Below, piece by piece: positions 33,341 through 41,094 of a DNA stretch of 64,000 nt. The notes under the pieces were generated by a model. The model ran no database searches. It was given only the letters and a program-made list of their open reading frames with translations, and was not told the origin of the DNA. The position numbers and the translations under genes are program-made. Positions within the stretch are counted from its first letter, which is position 1. The number at the start of each line of letters is the position of its first letter. The DNA is from Streptomyces sp. CBMA152 (GTDB lineage: Bacteria > Actinomycetota > Actinomycetes > Streptomycetales > Streptomycetaceae), in contig NZ_MECJ01000006.1 of assembly GCF_014596475.1 (NCBI RefSeq), forward strand, positions 62,001-126,000. The letters are read 5' to 3'.

Positions 33341-34558
33341 TCAGGCCGGCTCCGTCGCCCCCTCTCCCGGCGCGCCCAGCATGGACACCGCGTGGGCCGC
33401 CGACGCGAGGGTCACATGGCGGTGCCAGCCCGCGTAGGAGCGGCCGGTGAAGTCGCGGATGCCGAGGCGGTCGGTGGTCTCGCGGAAGTCGCGGTCGGCG
33501 CGCCGGATGAGCCGGCTCAGGCGCACCAGGGTGGGCAGCCGGGCCTGTGTCATATCGGTGAGCCACAGCTCCACGGGCTTCTGCCAACGGGCCTCGGCCA
33601 CGCCCAGCAGGGCCAGTTCGCCCTGCCCCACCACCTGCCGCACCGCCCGTGAGGGGCGCACCCGGACCTTGGTGGTCAGCTGCAGCGGCCGCCCGGCCCG
33701 GGCACCGCCCTCGTCCGGCAGGGGGGCCGGGCGCATCCGGTCGCGGGCGGCGGTCATGATCTGGACCGCCTGCTGGACCTCCGGGGTACGCCCCTGCAGC
33801 GCCGGGTCCGTCACGGCGAGCTGGAGCGAGCCGTTGATCCGGGCGAGGAACGGGACGCCGGCCGCGCGGAAGCGGGCGATCGCGGACGCCAGGTCCATGT
33901 GCCGGGCGTCAAGGACGACCGGCCGCTGCGGCAGCCCCCATTGGGACGCCGTCTCCAGGGCCGCCTCGACCGCCCCGTCACCCGGCGTCTGCTCCCAGAC
34001 GTCGTCCGGGATCGACGCCTGCCGGCGGCGGGCCCGGTCGCCCAGCCAGGAGGCCGACAGATGCAGCCGCCAGTTGATGGGGACGCTCATCTGCTCGGTG
34101 GCGGACCAGACCCCGGCCGCCTGCTGGGCGTTGACGAGCTGGCCGAGCTCGGAGACGAACTGCCGGTCCACCCCGACGGAGTTCTCGCCCGTCTTCGGGA
34201 TGACCATGGGCCGCACCACATACGCGAACGGCGGCGCCTGCTCGGCGATGTGCCGGGCGAGCGTACGGCGCACCGGCGCCCAGTCCCAGGTCGAGTCGGA
34301 CACGAAGTGGTGCAGGCTCTGCTCGGTGGCCGAACCCCCCAGTCGGGACGCCATGTTGCGTATCGAACGGCGGCCCTGCGCCCCGAGCAGGCCGCGCAGG
34401 TACTCGGCGCCCCTGAGCCGCTGGTCGCTGCGGCGCAGGGAGGCGAACAGGACCGTGCTCATCTCGTCGAGCACCCGCTCGTCCCAGGCGGGGGGTCCGG
34501 CCGCGGGGCCGACGACGTCCGGAGAGTCGTTCTCCAGGAGCTGGGCAACAGCATTCAT
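33341..34558 (-). CDS. IS701-type transposase-like protein with a degenerate active site
   Basis: A 405-residue protein aligning with IS701-family DDE transposases: SIRNMASRLGGSATEQSLHHFVSDS, then PKTGENSVGVDRQF, then VVLDARH. In active members the first catalytic Asp lies in an IDDTGFPKKG-like motif; here that position reads VRPMVIPKTG, so both acidic residues are gone. The second Asp (VLDARHMD) remains. There are no flanking terminal inverted repeats or target duplications. ATG 34558 begins the conserved N-terminus. It is probably a domesticated or inactive protein; its place beside the SARP gene raises a regulatory role, but that is inference. Confidence 0.75.
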   Translation of the reverse strand: MNAVAQLLENDSPDVVGPAAGPPAWDERVLDEMSTVLFASLRRSDQRLRGAEYLRGLLGAQGRRSIRNMASRLGGSATEQSLHHFVSDSTWDWAPVRRTLARHIAEQAPPFAYVVRPMVIPKTGENSVGVDRQFVSELGQLVNAQQAAGVWSATEQMSVPINWRLHLSASWLGDRARRRQASIPDDVWEQTPGDGAVEAALETASQWGLPQRPVVLDARHMDLASAIARFRAAGVPFLARINGSLQLAVTDPALQGRTPEVQQAVQIMTAARDRMRPAPLPDEGGARAGRPLQLTTKVRVRPSRAVRQVVGQGELALLGVAEARWQKPVELWLTDMTQARLPTLVRLSRLIRRADRDFRETTDRLGIRDFTGRSYAGWHRHVTLASAAHAVSMLGAPGEGATEPA

Positions 34559-35017
34559 GAGTCCCCCGTGGACCGTTGGAATGATGTGGGAGGAAGGCTC
34601 CGCCGGGACCGGCGGGAGCTCTGGATTCCGGCTCCAACGATGCGGTTCGGCCGATCGCGTGCCAAGGGTGGCCGGACACCCTCTCGCCGCCCGCAGATGA
34701 GGCGGGGCCGCCCACGGTCGTCCCCCGACCCGCGTTCGACCGCACCTCGCCCGGCGTTCGAGCGAGGTGTGCTGAGCGGACGTGTGGCGCGGCAACACGG
34801 GAATGGAGTGTTCCAATGACAGAACGTCGCCATCGACGCACGGTCGCGCGGGCGATGGACGCCATCGGGCATGTGGTCCGGCCACATGAAGCGAGCCCCG
34901 GAAAGGGTCCCGGGCGCATCGCACACCGCCGCTACCGGGGGTATGGAGGGCGAACTGTCCAGAGTACGGCCGGTCGTGCGCGTCCTGCGCAGGGTCGGCG
35001 CGCCGGGCGCGTCGGAC
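34559..35017. other. Intergenic region with a short dyad, no recognised gene
   Basis: A 459-nt spacer between two minus-strand genes. It holds an 8-bp dyad (CACCTCGC/GCGAGGTG, 34743-34769), probably in the promoter region of the transposase-like gene. A plus-strand reading frame from 34816 lacks an SD and has Arg-rich shadow composition, so it was not called. Confidence 0.5.
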
Positions 35018-35956
35018 TCAGGCGATACGGCGGACCCCGACGCCGCGGGTACTGTGGGCTCCACCACTGTTTGACCCGGCGCTGTGTGCTCCGGCACTGT
35101 TCGCCCTCGCGCTGTTTGCCCGGGCGGTATGTGCGGCACTGTGCGCCAGCAGATCAAGTGAGAGCAGCGGGGCCGTCTCCGCCGGGGCGTCGATCACCGG
35201 GTCGCAGGCGAGCACCGCCTGGTGGAGCCGGTTCATCCGGGGCGAGGGCTCAAGACCGAGCTCGTCGTCCAGCATCCGGCGCAGCCGCTGCACCACCTCA
35301 AGGGCCTGGGTGCGCCGCCCCGAGCGGCTGAGCGCCAGCATGAACTGGGCGTGCAGGTTCTCGTGCGTCGGATACAGCGCGCACAGGGCGCTGAGTTCCC
35401 CGAGCAGATCGTGGTGCCGACCGAGTCGCAGATCGGCGTCGATGCGCTGTTCCTGGACGCTGATCCGCGTTTCCTCCAGGCCCGCGAGGTGAATTCGCAG
35501 CACGGGACCGGCCTGGACATCGGAGAGCGCGGAACCCTGCCACAAATCCAGGGCCTGAGAAAGGAGTTCGGAGGCCACGATGTCGTTCCTGCCGAGCTCG
35601 GCCCGGCCCTGTCGTACGAGATCGTGAAAGAGATTGACGTCGAGTTCGTCATGTCGCACGGCGAGCAGATATCCGCCGTCCCGGGTCTGCAGCAATTCCC
35701 GGGCCGCCTTGAGGCTGCCGATGCGGGGCACCCGCTTCAGGATCCGGCGCAGCTGGAGCACGTACGACTGGAGGGTGGACAGGCCCGTGTCCGGCGGGTT
35801 CTCTCCCCACAGCTCCTCGATACAGGTGCCCACCGAGACGACCTGATTGGCGTTGAAGACGAGCAGCGCGAGGAGTTGACGCTGTTTCGGCGCCGTGGGC
35901 GCGTAGTCCAGACCGTTTTCGCGTACGCGCAGCGAACCGAGCACCGAGAATTCCAT
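35018..35956 (-). CDS. SARP-family pathway activator (DnrI/ActII-ORF4-like)
   Basis: A 312-residue regulator with an OmpR-type winged helix (about 1-95: MEFSVLGSLRVRENG, APKQRQLLALLVFNANQVVS, TLQSYVLQLRRIL) and the BTAD helical domain (about 100-245: FHDLVRQGRAELG, ALEVVQRLRRMLDDELGLEPSPRM). The last 55 residues are a low-complexity Ala/Asn/Ser/His tail absent from classical SARPs. It should activate cluster genes by binding direct heptamer repeats. The divergent SDR gene at 36184 has TCGGGAG/TCGGGAT repeats 22 bp apart in its promoter, which are candidate targets. No TTA codon was noticed. Confidence 0.9.
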   Translation of the reverse strand: MEFSVLGSLRVRENGLDYAPTAPKQRQLLALLVFNANQVVSVGTCIEELWGENPPDTGLSTLQSYVLQLRRILKRVPRIGSLKAARELLQTRDGGYLLAVRHDELDVNLFHDLVRQGRAELGRNDIVASELLSQALDLWQGSALSDVQAGPVLRIHLAGLEETRISVQEQRIDADLRLGRHHDLLGELSALCALYPTHENLHAQFMLALSRSGRRTQALEVVQRLRRMLDDELGLEPSPRMNRLHQAVLACDPVIDAPAETAPLLSLDLLAHSAAHTARANSARANSAGAHSAGSNSGGAHSTRGVGVRRIA

Positions 35957-36110
35957 GACGACCTCTCATACGAATCGGTGGAATGGGCCGCGCCGATACC
36001 GGAACTCCGGCGACCGGCGCGGTCGTTACGCATCGAAACTATCCCCGAGTCGTGATCATCGCTCCCATCCGCGTTCAGGATCCGTCAACTCGCCCCATCG
36101 CGGGCCCCCA

Positions 36111-36149
36111 TCGGGAGTTCAGCCAGTCTCGCTCGGGATTCCGTAGCGT
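36111..36149 (+). promoter_or_regulatory. Candidate SARP-controlled promoter of the SDR gene
   Basis: TCGGGAG (36111-36117) and TCGGGAT (36133-36139) are spaced exactly 22 bp, followed by TAGCGT (36144-36149) as -10. Two helical turns between heptamers suits SARP binding, although the gap to the -10 (4 nt) is shorter than the usual 8. Confidence 0.5.
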
Positions 36150-36183
36150 CGGCCCCCGTCGACACGATCCCGAGGAGGCACAC

Positions 36184-36921
36184 GTGCGACTCGCAGGGAA
36201 GGTAGCCATCGTCACCGGTGGCACCAAGGGCCTGGGATACGCGATCGCCCAGGCATACGCCAAGGAAGGGTGCCGCGTGGTCTGCGCCGCCCGAGAGCCC
36301 GATGAACGGCACGAACTGCCGCCGGTCGGCGAGGGGGACCTCGCCTACCATCCCGTCGACGTGCGCGACCCGGACTCCGTGGACGCGCTGACTCGGACCA
36401 CATACGAGACCTATGGACGCCTGGACGTCCTGGTCGCCAGCGCGGGCGTCAGCCGCCCCGGTCCGGCCCAGGGCATGGACGTCGACCACTGGGGGGAGGT
36501 GATCTCCACCAACCTCAACGGCACGTTCCTGTGCGTGCGTTCGGCGGTGCCCTATCTGGTGCGCGACGGCGGAGGCCGCGTCATCACGCTGTCGTCGGCC
36601 CTGGCGACCAGGGTGGCCCCCGGCTCGTCCGCGTACGCGGCGTCGAAGGCCGGGATCGAGATGCTCACCCGGGTCGTCGCCGTCGAGCTGGCGGGCCACC
36701 CCGTCACGGTCAACTGCCTCAGCCCCGGCTTCATCGACGAGGGCATGGGCCGCGAACTGTCCCGTAACGAGGGCCTGTGGGGCTATTACGGTGGCAAGAT
36801 CGCGGCAGGCCGCGCGGGCCGGGCCGAGGAGGTCGCCGAGGCGGCGCTCTTCCTCGCCGACGACGGCTCCGACTACGTCAACGGCCATGTCCTGGAGGTC
36901 AACGGCGGCCTCAGATGGTGA
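36184..36921 (+). CDS. Short-chain dehydrogenase/reductase (FabG-like)
   Basis: A 245-residue classical SDR with cofactor motif TGGTKGLG, NAG-type ASAG, catalytic Ser (LSSAL) and YAASK. It ends with the usual VNGHVLEVNGG. GTG 36184 has GAGGAGG 5 nt upstream. It is the first plus-strand gene next to the divergent SARP. It could reduce a ketone intermediate. Because the cluster makes 2,3-dihydro-3-hydroxyanthranilate, it is also a candidate for oxidising that diol-type intermediate to 3-hydroxyanthranilate. The choice is inference. Confidence 0.87.
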   Translation: MRLAGKVAIVTGGTKGLGYAIAQAYAKEGCRVVCAAREPDERHELPPVGEGDLAYHPVDVRDPDSVDALTRTTYETYGRLDVLVASAGVSRPGPAQGMDVDHWGEVISTNLNGTFLCVRSAVPYLVRDGGGRVITLSSALATRVAPGSSAYAASKAGIEMLTRVVAVELAGHPVTVNCLSPGFIDEGMGRELSRNEGLWGYYGGKIAAGRAGRAEEVAEAALFLADDGSDYVNGHVLEVNGGLRW

Positions 36922-37021
36922 CATCCGGCCACCGGTCGGCGCCCCGGACACGACCCGGGCGTTAGGCGCCTCTCGCCGCACACTCGGTGACATCTCAGAT
37001 CAGAGAAGGAGATCAACAGCC

Positions 37022-37093
37022 ATGCCCCCATTGACCATCGGGCGTTCGCACCCGCCTGTGGAGACCGGGCCGACCCGGGTGGACGCCTCGTGA
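37022..37093 (+). CDS. Possible 23-residue leader peptide coupled to the quinone oxidoreductase
   Basis: A GAGAAGGAG SD ten nt upstream of an ATG opens a 23-codon frame rich in Pro and Thr. Its TGA overlaps the GTG start of the next gene (GTGA at 37090-37093). The oxidoreductase itself has no good SD, so ribosomes finishing this leader may start it. It may be a real leader or simply an extended upstream translation start; no function is recognised. Confidence 0.4.
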   Translation: MPPLTIGRSHPPVETGPTRVDAS

Positions 37094-38010
37094 AGGCGCT
37101 CGTGACCGGAGCCTCGGGACTCCGCCTCGACTCGGTCGCCGAACCCGAGCCGCGCCCCGACCAGGCGCTCGTCGAGGTGCGCGCGATCGCCGTCAACCGC
37201 GGTGAACTCGCCCTGATGGGGCAGCTGCCCACCGGGTCCCGGCTCGGCTGGGACGTGGCGGGCACCGTACTGCGCGCCGCGGCCGACGGCACCGGCCCCG
37301 CGGTCGGCACCCGTGTCACCGCGCTCGCCGAACGGGACGGCTGGGCCGAGCGGATCGCGCTGTCGCCGACGCGGCTCACCCCGATACCCGACGGCATGGA
37401 GTACCCGGCCGCCGGCGCCCTGCCGGTGGCCGGACTGACCGCGCTGTACGCGCTGGAGTACGCGGGAACGCTGCTCGGCCGGTCCGTGCTGATCACCGGC
37501 GCGGGCGGGGGAGTGGGCCGCATGCTGGTCCAGCTGGCGGCCACCGCGGGCGCCGAGGTGATCGCCCAGGTCGGCTCCCCGGGCCGCGCGGACGGGCTGC
37601 GGGCGCTGGGGGCGCACCGGGTGGAGATCCATGACGCATCGGGCGGTGCCACCGGCGAGCCGGTGGACGTGCTCGTCGACAGCGTCGGTGGACAGGTGCT
37701 GGCCGACGCGTTCGGGCGGCTGCGGCCCGGTGGCTCAGTCGTCTGTTACGGCAACACCGTGCGCGAGGAGCTGCGGCTGCCCGTCGACTGGGGCCACGCC
37801 CGCCCCGGCCTGCATCTGCGCTATCTCCACCTCTTCGACGAGCTGACCCGCCGGAGCGTCGCGCGCGACCTCGCCTCCCTGGTCCGGCTCGTCGCCGAGG
37901 GACGGCTCGCCCCGCAGGTCGCGGCCGTCGGCTCCTGGAACGACCCGGAGCCCGCGCTCGACGGCCTGCGCAGTCGGCAGGCGAACGGCAAGGTCGTCCT
38001 CGAACTCTGA
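37090..38010 (+). CDS. Zinc-independent quinone oxidoreductase/MDR-type alcohol dehydrogenase
   Basis: A 306-residue medium-chain reductase with a GroES-like N-terminal half (VKALVTGASGLRLDSV, AVNRGELALMG) and a Rossmann half with LITGAGGGVGRMLVQLA. Structural zinc Cys residues are absent, so it groups with NADPH quinone/enone reductases. It would reduce a quinone or enoyl group in the cytoplasm. The GTG at 37090 lacks its own SD and overlaps the stop of a 23-codon frame, implying translational coupling. Confidence 0.82.
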   Translation: MKALVTGASGLRLDSVAEPEPRPDQALVEVRAIAVNRGELALMGQLPTGSRLGWDVAGTVLRAAADGTGPAVGTRVTALAERDGWAERIALSPTRLTPIPDGMEYPAAGALPVAGLTALYALEYAGTLLGRSVLITGAGGGVGRMLVQLAATAGAEVIAQVGSPGRADGLRALGAHRVEIHDASGGATGEPVDVLVDSVGGQVLADAFGRLRPGGSVVCYGNTVREELRLPVDWGHARPGLHLRYLHLFDELTRRSVARDLASLVRLVAEGRLAPQVAAVGSWNDPEPALDGLRSRQANGKVVLEL

Positions 38011-38027
38011 GACCAACTGACCTATGT

Positions 38028-38056
38028 GGCCCGGCGGTTGTGCGGCCCGCCGGGCC
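38028..38056 (+). terminator. Hairpin terminator after the quinone oxidoreductase
   Basis: GGCCCGGCGG and CCGCCGGGCC arms (10 bp), followed by C/T-rich CTTCCTGCT. Confidence 0.75.
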
Positions 38057-38139
38057 CTTCCTGCTGCCCTCCGGTGGTCTCCACCCGGCGGTCATCGGCG
38101 CACCTGTCGTCCTCCAGGACGCCCGGCCACCGTGGAGCC

Positions 38140-39099
38140 ATGAGCCTGCCTTCCACAACTCCGTTCGACAGTCATCCCACCCGCGTGCCGCCGCCCCGCG
38201 TGGAGGAGGTCGCCGACGGGATCTTCGCCTATGTCCAGCCCGACGGCGGCTGGTGCCTCAACAACGCCGGGATCCTCGTCGGCCACCACACGACGGCGCT
38301 CGTCGACACGGCGGCCACCGAGGCCAGGGCCCGGGGCCTGCGCGCGGCCGCGCTCGAACGCGGCGGCGTGGAACCGAGGATGGTTCTCAACACCCACCAC
38401 CACGGCGACCACACCCTCGGCAACGCCGTCGCCGCCCCGTACGCGACCGTCGTCGCCCACGCGCGTATGCGCGACGAGATGGCGACGAAAGGCGAGGGCC
38501 TCAAACACATGTGGCCGGACACCCAGTGGGGTCAACTGGGCGACATCCGGCGCTCGTTGCCCATGGTGGCCTTCGAGGACCGGCTGACGGTGTACGTCGA
38601 CGACCTCGTCGTCGAGCTCATCCATGTGGGCCCGGCACACTCCAACAACGATGTCGTGGTGTGGGTGCCCGAGCACCAGGTGCTCTTCGCGGGGGACGTG
38701 CTGATGCCCGGCTGTACGCCGTTCGTCCTGATGGGGTCGATCAAGGGGTCCCTGGAGGCGATCGCGGGGCTGCGGGACCTCGATCCCCGCGTCGTCGTCG
38801 GCGGCCACGGGCCGGTCGCGGGGCCCGAGGCGCTGGACGAGACCGAGGCGTATCTGCGCTGGGTGCAGCAGGTCGCCGCCGAGGGGATCGCCGCCGGACT
38901 CACCCCGTACGAGGCCGCCCGCGACGCCTCGCTCGGCCCGTACGCGCAATGGCGGGACGCCGAGCGGGTGGTGGCCAACCTGCACCGCGCGTACTCCGAG
39001 GCACACGGCCGCCCGCTCGACACCCAGATCCGCTCGGCCCCGGTGATGGCCGAGATGGCCCGACTCAACGGCGGCGAGCCGATGGTGTGTCTGGCCTGA
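38140..39099 (+). CDS. MBL-fold metallo-hydrolase
   Basis: A 319-residue metallo-beta-lactamase-fold protein with a two-metal site: NTHHHGDHTLGN, a later His in VGPAHSNND and a final VGGHGPV. The protein has no signal peptide, so it acts in the cytoplasm. In secondary metabolism such proteins serve as thioesterases, lactonases or cyclases; the substrate here is unknown. ATG 38140 is preceded by a GGAG four nt upstream, and the first 20 residues are polar and variable. It has its own transcript between two hairpins. Confidence 0.83.
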   Translation: MSLPSTTPFDSHPTRVPPPRVEEVADGIFAYVQPDGGWCLNNAGILVGHHTTALVDTAATEARARGLRAAALERGGVEPRMVLNTHHHGDHTLGNAVAAPYATVVAHARMRDEMATKGEGLKHMWPDTQWGQLGDIRRSLPMVAFEDRLTVYVDDLVVELIHVGPAHSNNDVVVWVPEHQVLFAGDVLMPGCTPFVLMGSIKGSLEAIAGLRDLDPRVVVGGHGPVAGPEALDETEAYLRWVQQVAAEGIAAGLTPYEAARDASLGPYAQWRDAERVVANLHRAYSEAHGRPLDTQIRSAPVMAEMARLNGGEPMVCLA

Positions 39100-39118
39100 A
39101 GTCCGTACGTGGACAAAC

Positions 39119-39155
39119 GACTGCGCCCCGCCGGTTCGTCCAGCGGGGCGCAGTC
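39119..39155. terminator. Bidirectional hairpin terminator
   Basis: A 13-bp stem (ACTGCGCCCCGC and its complement plus one more pair), between the convergent MBL hydrolase and flavin reductase genes. Confidence 0.85.
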
Positions 39156-39163
39156 ATCGTGCG

Positions 39164-39709
39164 CTATCCCCGTCGGGGCGCCGGAATATCGGCCGACGGT
39201 GCCACCGTGTGCAGCGCGCCCCGGTGGAAGACGAGCGGTGGGCGCGCCGCGTCCACGCCCAGGCCGACCACCTCGGCGACGGCGAAGAAGTGGTCGCCGA
39301 GCCGCTGGACCTGGCGTACCAGGCAGTCCAGCCACGCGGTGGTGCCGGGCAGCACCGGGTTGCCGTGCGGTGACTCCCACCAGCTCAGCCCGGCGAACTT
39401 GGCCGCCGGGTCGTTCTCGCCGCCGCTCTTGGCGAAGCGCGCGCACAGTTCCTGCTGGTCATGGGCGAGGATGTTGACGGTGAACGACCCCGCCTCGCTC
39501 ATCGGCGGCCAGCTCACCGACCGCTCGTCGATGAAGATCCCGACGAGGGGCGGTTCGAGCGACACCGACACGAACGACCCCACCACGAGCCCCGCCGGCC
39601 CGGCCGCCGTCGCCGCGGTGACCACGGTGACGGGGCTCGGGACATGGCCGAGTATGTGTCTGAACAGCTGCGGCTCCACGTGCACTCCCACAGGCGGTGC
39701 CCAGGACAT
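39164..39709 (-). CDS. Flavin reductase (two-component monooxygenase reductase, HpaC/ActVB-like)
   Basis: A 181-residue flavin reductase with FMN-binding SPVTVVTAATAAGPAGLVVGSFVSVSLEPP, a conserved FTVNILAHDQQELCARFA and the dimerisation segment with FHRGALHTV. It supplies reduced FMN/FAD to flavin-dependent monooxygenases and is the natural partner for the LLM-type monooxygenase at 42701 or another oxygenase in this cluster. ATG 39709 has GGAGG 5 nt upstream. A short dyad lies 22 nt upstream of the start. Confidence 0.88.
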   Translation of the reverse strand: MSWAPPVGVHVEPQLFRHILGHVPSPVTVVTAATAAGPAGLVVGSFVSVSLEPPLVGIFIDERSVSWPPMSEAGSFTVNILAHDQQELCARFAKSGGENDPAAKFAGLSWWESPHGNPVLPGTTAWLDCLVRQVQRLGDHFFAVAEVVGLGVDAARPPLVFHRGALHTVAPSADIPAPRRG

Positions 39710-39730
39710 GTCGACCTCCCCAAGTAGTGT

Positions 39731-39747
39731 TCGCTGGTCGACAGCGA
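39731..39747. promoter_or_regulatory. Inverted repeat TCGCTG-N5-CAGCGA
   Basis: A perfect 6-bp dyad in the 194-nt spacer between the divergent flavin reductase and phosphotransferase genes. It is a candidate operator for one or both. Confidence 0.4.
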
Positions 39748-39903
39748 TGCTGGCAGCGGCAGTTGGGGAACCGCTCGGCGCTCGATGCAGAGCCGCCGAC
39801 GGGCGTACGAAGACGCCGTGACGCCGTCGGCCATCCTCCATCCGTCCCCCATCGGCCCCGCCGACCATGGGGGCACCCCTATACATGGATGGAGGAGCCG
39901 GCC

Positions 39904-40977
39904 ATGCCCGTGCCCCAGCAACGTGATCCCGAACTCACCCGAAAACAGCTCACGACCTGGCTCGCCGAGCGGCTGCCGGGCGCGGTGGACCTGCGGACCG
40001 AGGTTGAGGTGCCCAAGGGCCTCGGCTTCTCCAACGAGACGCTGCTCGTGGACGCGGTGTGGCGGGAGGCGGGCGCCGAACGCCGCCGCCGTCTCGTCGT
40101 CCGGGTCGCCCCCACCGCCTACCAGGTGATGCCGGGCTCCCGCCTCGACGAGGAGTACCGCGTACTGGACGCGCTGCGGGACACCGATGTGCCGGTCCCC
40201 GGCGTCCTCGGCTTCGAGCCCGACCCCGCGCTGCTCGGCGCGCCCTTCTACGCCATGGACCGGGTGGACGGCTGGGTCCCGCCGGACCTGCCCTCGTACC
40301 ACCGCCCGGACGGGCCGGTCTCCACCCTGGACGAGAGCGGCCGCGCCGCGGTGTGGTGGGGCGGCGTCGAGGTGCTGCACCGCATCCACCGCCTCGATGT
40401 GACCGCGCTCGGCCTGGACGACCTGCGTACGTCACAGCACGGGCCGTACGGGCTCGCCGCCCAACTCGACTACTACGAAGCCCATATGGACCACTTCGGC
40501 GGCGCGGACTCGGTGCCCGTGCGCGAGGCCCTCGCGCTGCTGCGCGGCGCGCTGCCGCCCGAGCCGGAGAAGCCGAGCCTGCTGTGGGGCGACGCGCGAC
40601 TGGGCAACCTGCTCTACTCGGGCGTGAGGCCCGCCGCCGTACTGGACTGGGAGATGACCTTCCTGGGCCCGGGCGAGGCCGACCTCGGCTGGTACCTCTA
40701 TCTCGACCGGCACCTCAGCGAAGGCGTCGGCGCACCCCGGCTGCCGGGCCTGCCCGGCCGCGCCGAGACCGTACAGCGGTACGAGGAACTGTCCGGGCGG
40801 TCCGTGGCGGCGCACCTGGACTGGTACGAGATCTTCGCGGGCTTCCGCTTCGCCCTGATCGCCTCCCGGGTGGGACGGCTCCTGGTGGAGCACGGCCTGG
40901 TCGCCGCCGAGGCCGACGTCCCGCTCGCCCGCAACGCGGCCCGTCTCCTTGAGCGCACGCTCAAGCCGCTGGGCTGA
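39904..40977 (+). CDS. Aminoglycoside phosphotransferase-family kinase (APH/ACAD10-like)
   Basis: A 357-residue small-molecule kinase. The kinase core has LLWGDARLGNLLYSG (catalytic Asp and Asn, with Trp replacing the usual His of HGD) and VLDWEMTFLGPGEADLGWYLYLD (metal-binding Asp); the N-lobe carries the Lys region RRRLVVRVAP. It resembles the ACAD10/11-type phosphotransferases more than antibiotic-resistance APHs. It could phosphorylate an alcohol on a pathway intermediate to allow elimination, or the product for self-protection. ATG 39904 has GGAGGAG upstream. Confidence 0.82.
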   Translation: MPVPQQRDPELTRKQLTTWLAERLPGAVDLRTEVEVPKGLGFSNETLLVDAVWREAGAERRRRLVVRVAPTAYQVMPGSRLDEEYRVLDALRDTDVPVPGVLGFEPDPALLGAPFYAMDRVDGWVPPDLPSYHRPDGPVSTLDESGRAAVWWGGVEVLHRIHRLDVTALGLDDLRTSQHGPYGLAAQLDYYEAHMDHFGGADSVPVREALALLRGALPPEPEKPSLLWGDARLGNLLYSGVRPAAVLDWEMTFLGPGEADLGWYLYLDRHLSEGVGAPRLPGLPGRAETVQRYEELSGRSVAAHLDWYEIFAGFRFALIASRVGRLLVEHGLVAAEADVPLARNAARLLERTLKPLG

Positions 40978-41094
40978 GCCCCATGACTTCCGCGCGATGA
41001 CCCCACTCACACGGCGCGGAGCCCCCCACACGACCCACACGCACCACCGGATCGACCCTTACGCAATTTCCGAAACGTTCAGAGAGGCCGTCCC

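Noticed and set aside
33341..34558. Active insertion sequence
   Set aside because: No terminal inverted repeats or target duplication seen, and the first catalytic Asp is missing.
34816..35331. Plus-strand ORF starting MTERRHRR between the transposase-like and SARP genes
   Set aside because: No SD, Arg/Cys-rich shadow composition and overlap with the SARP 3' end.
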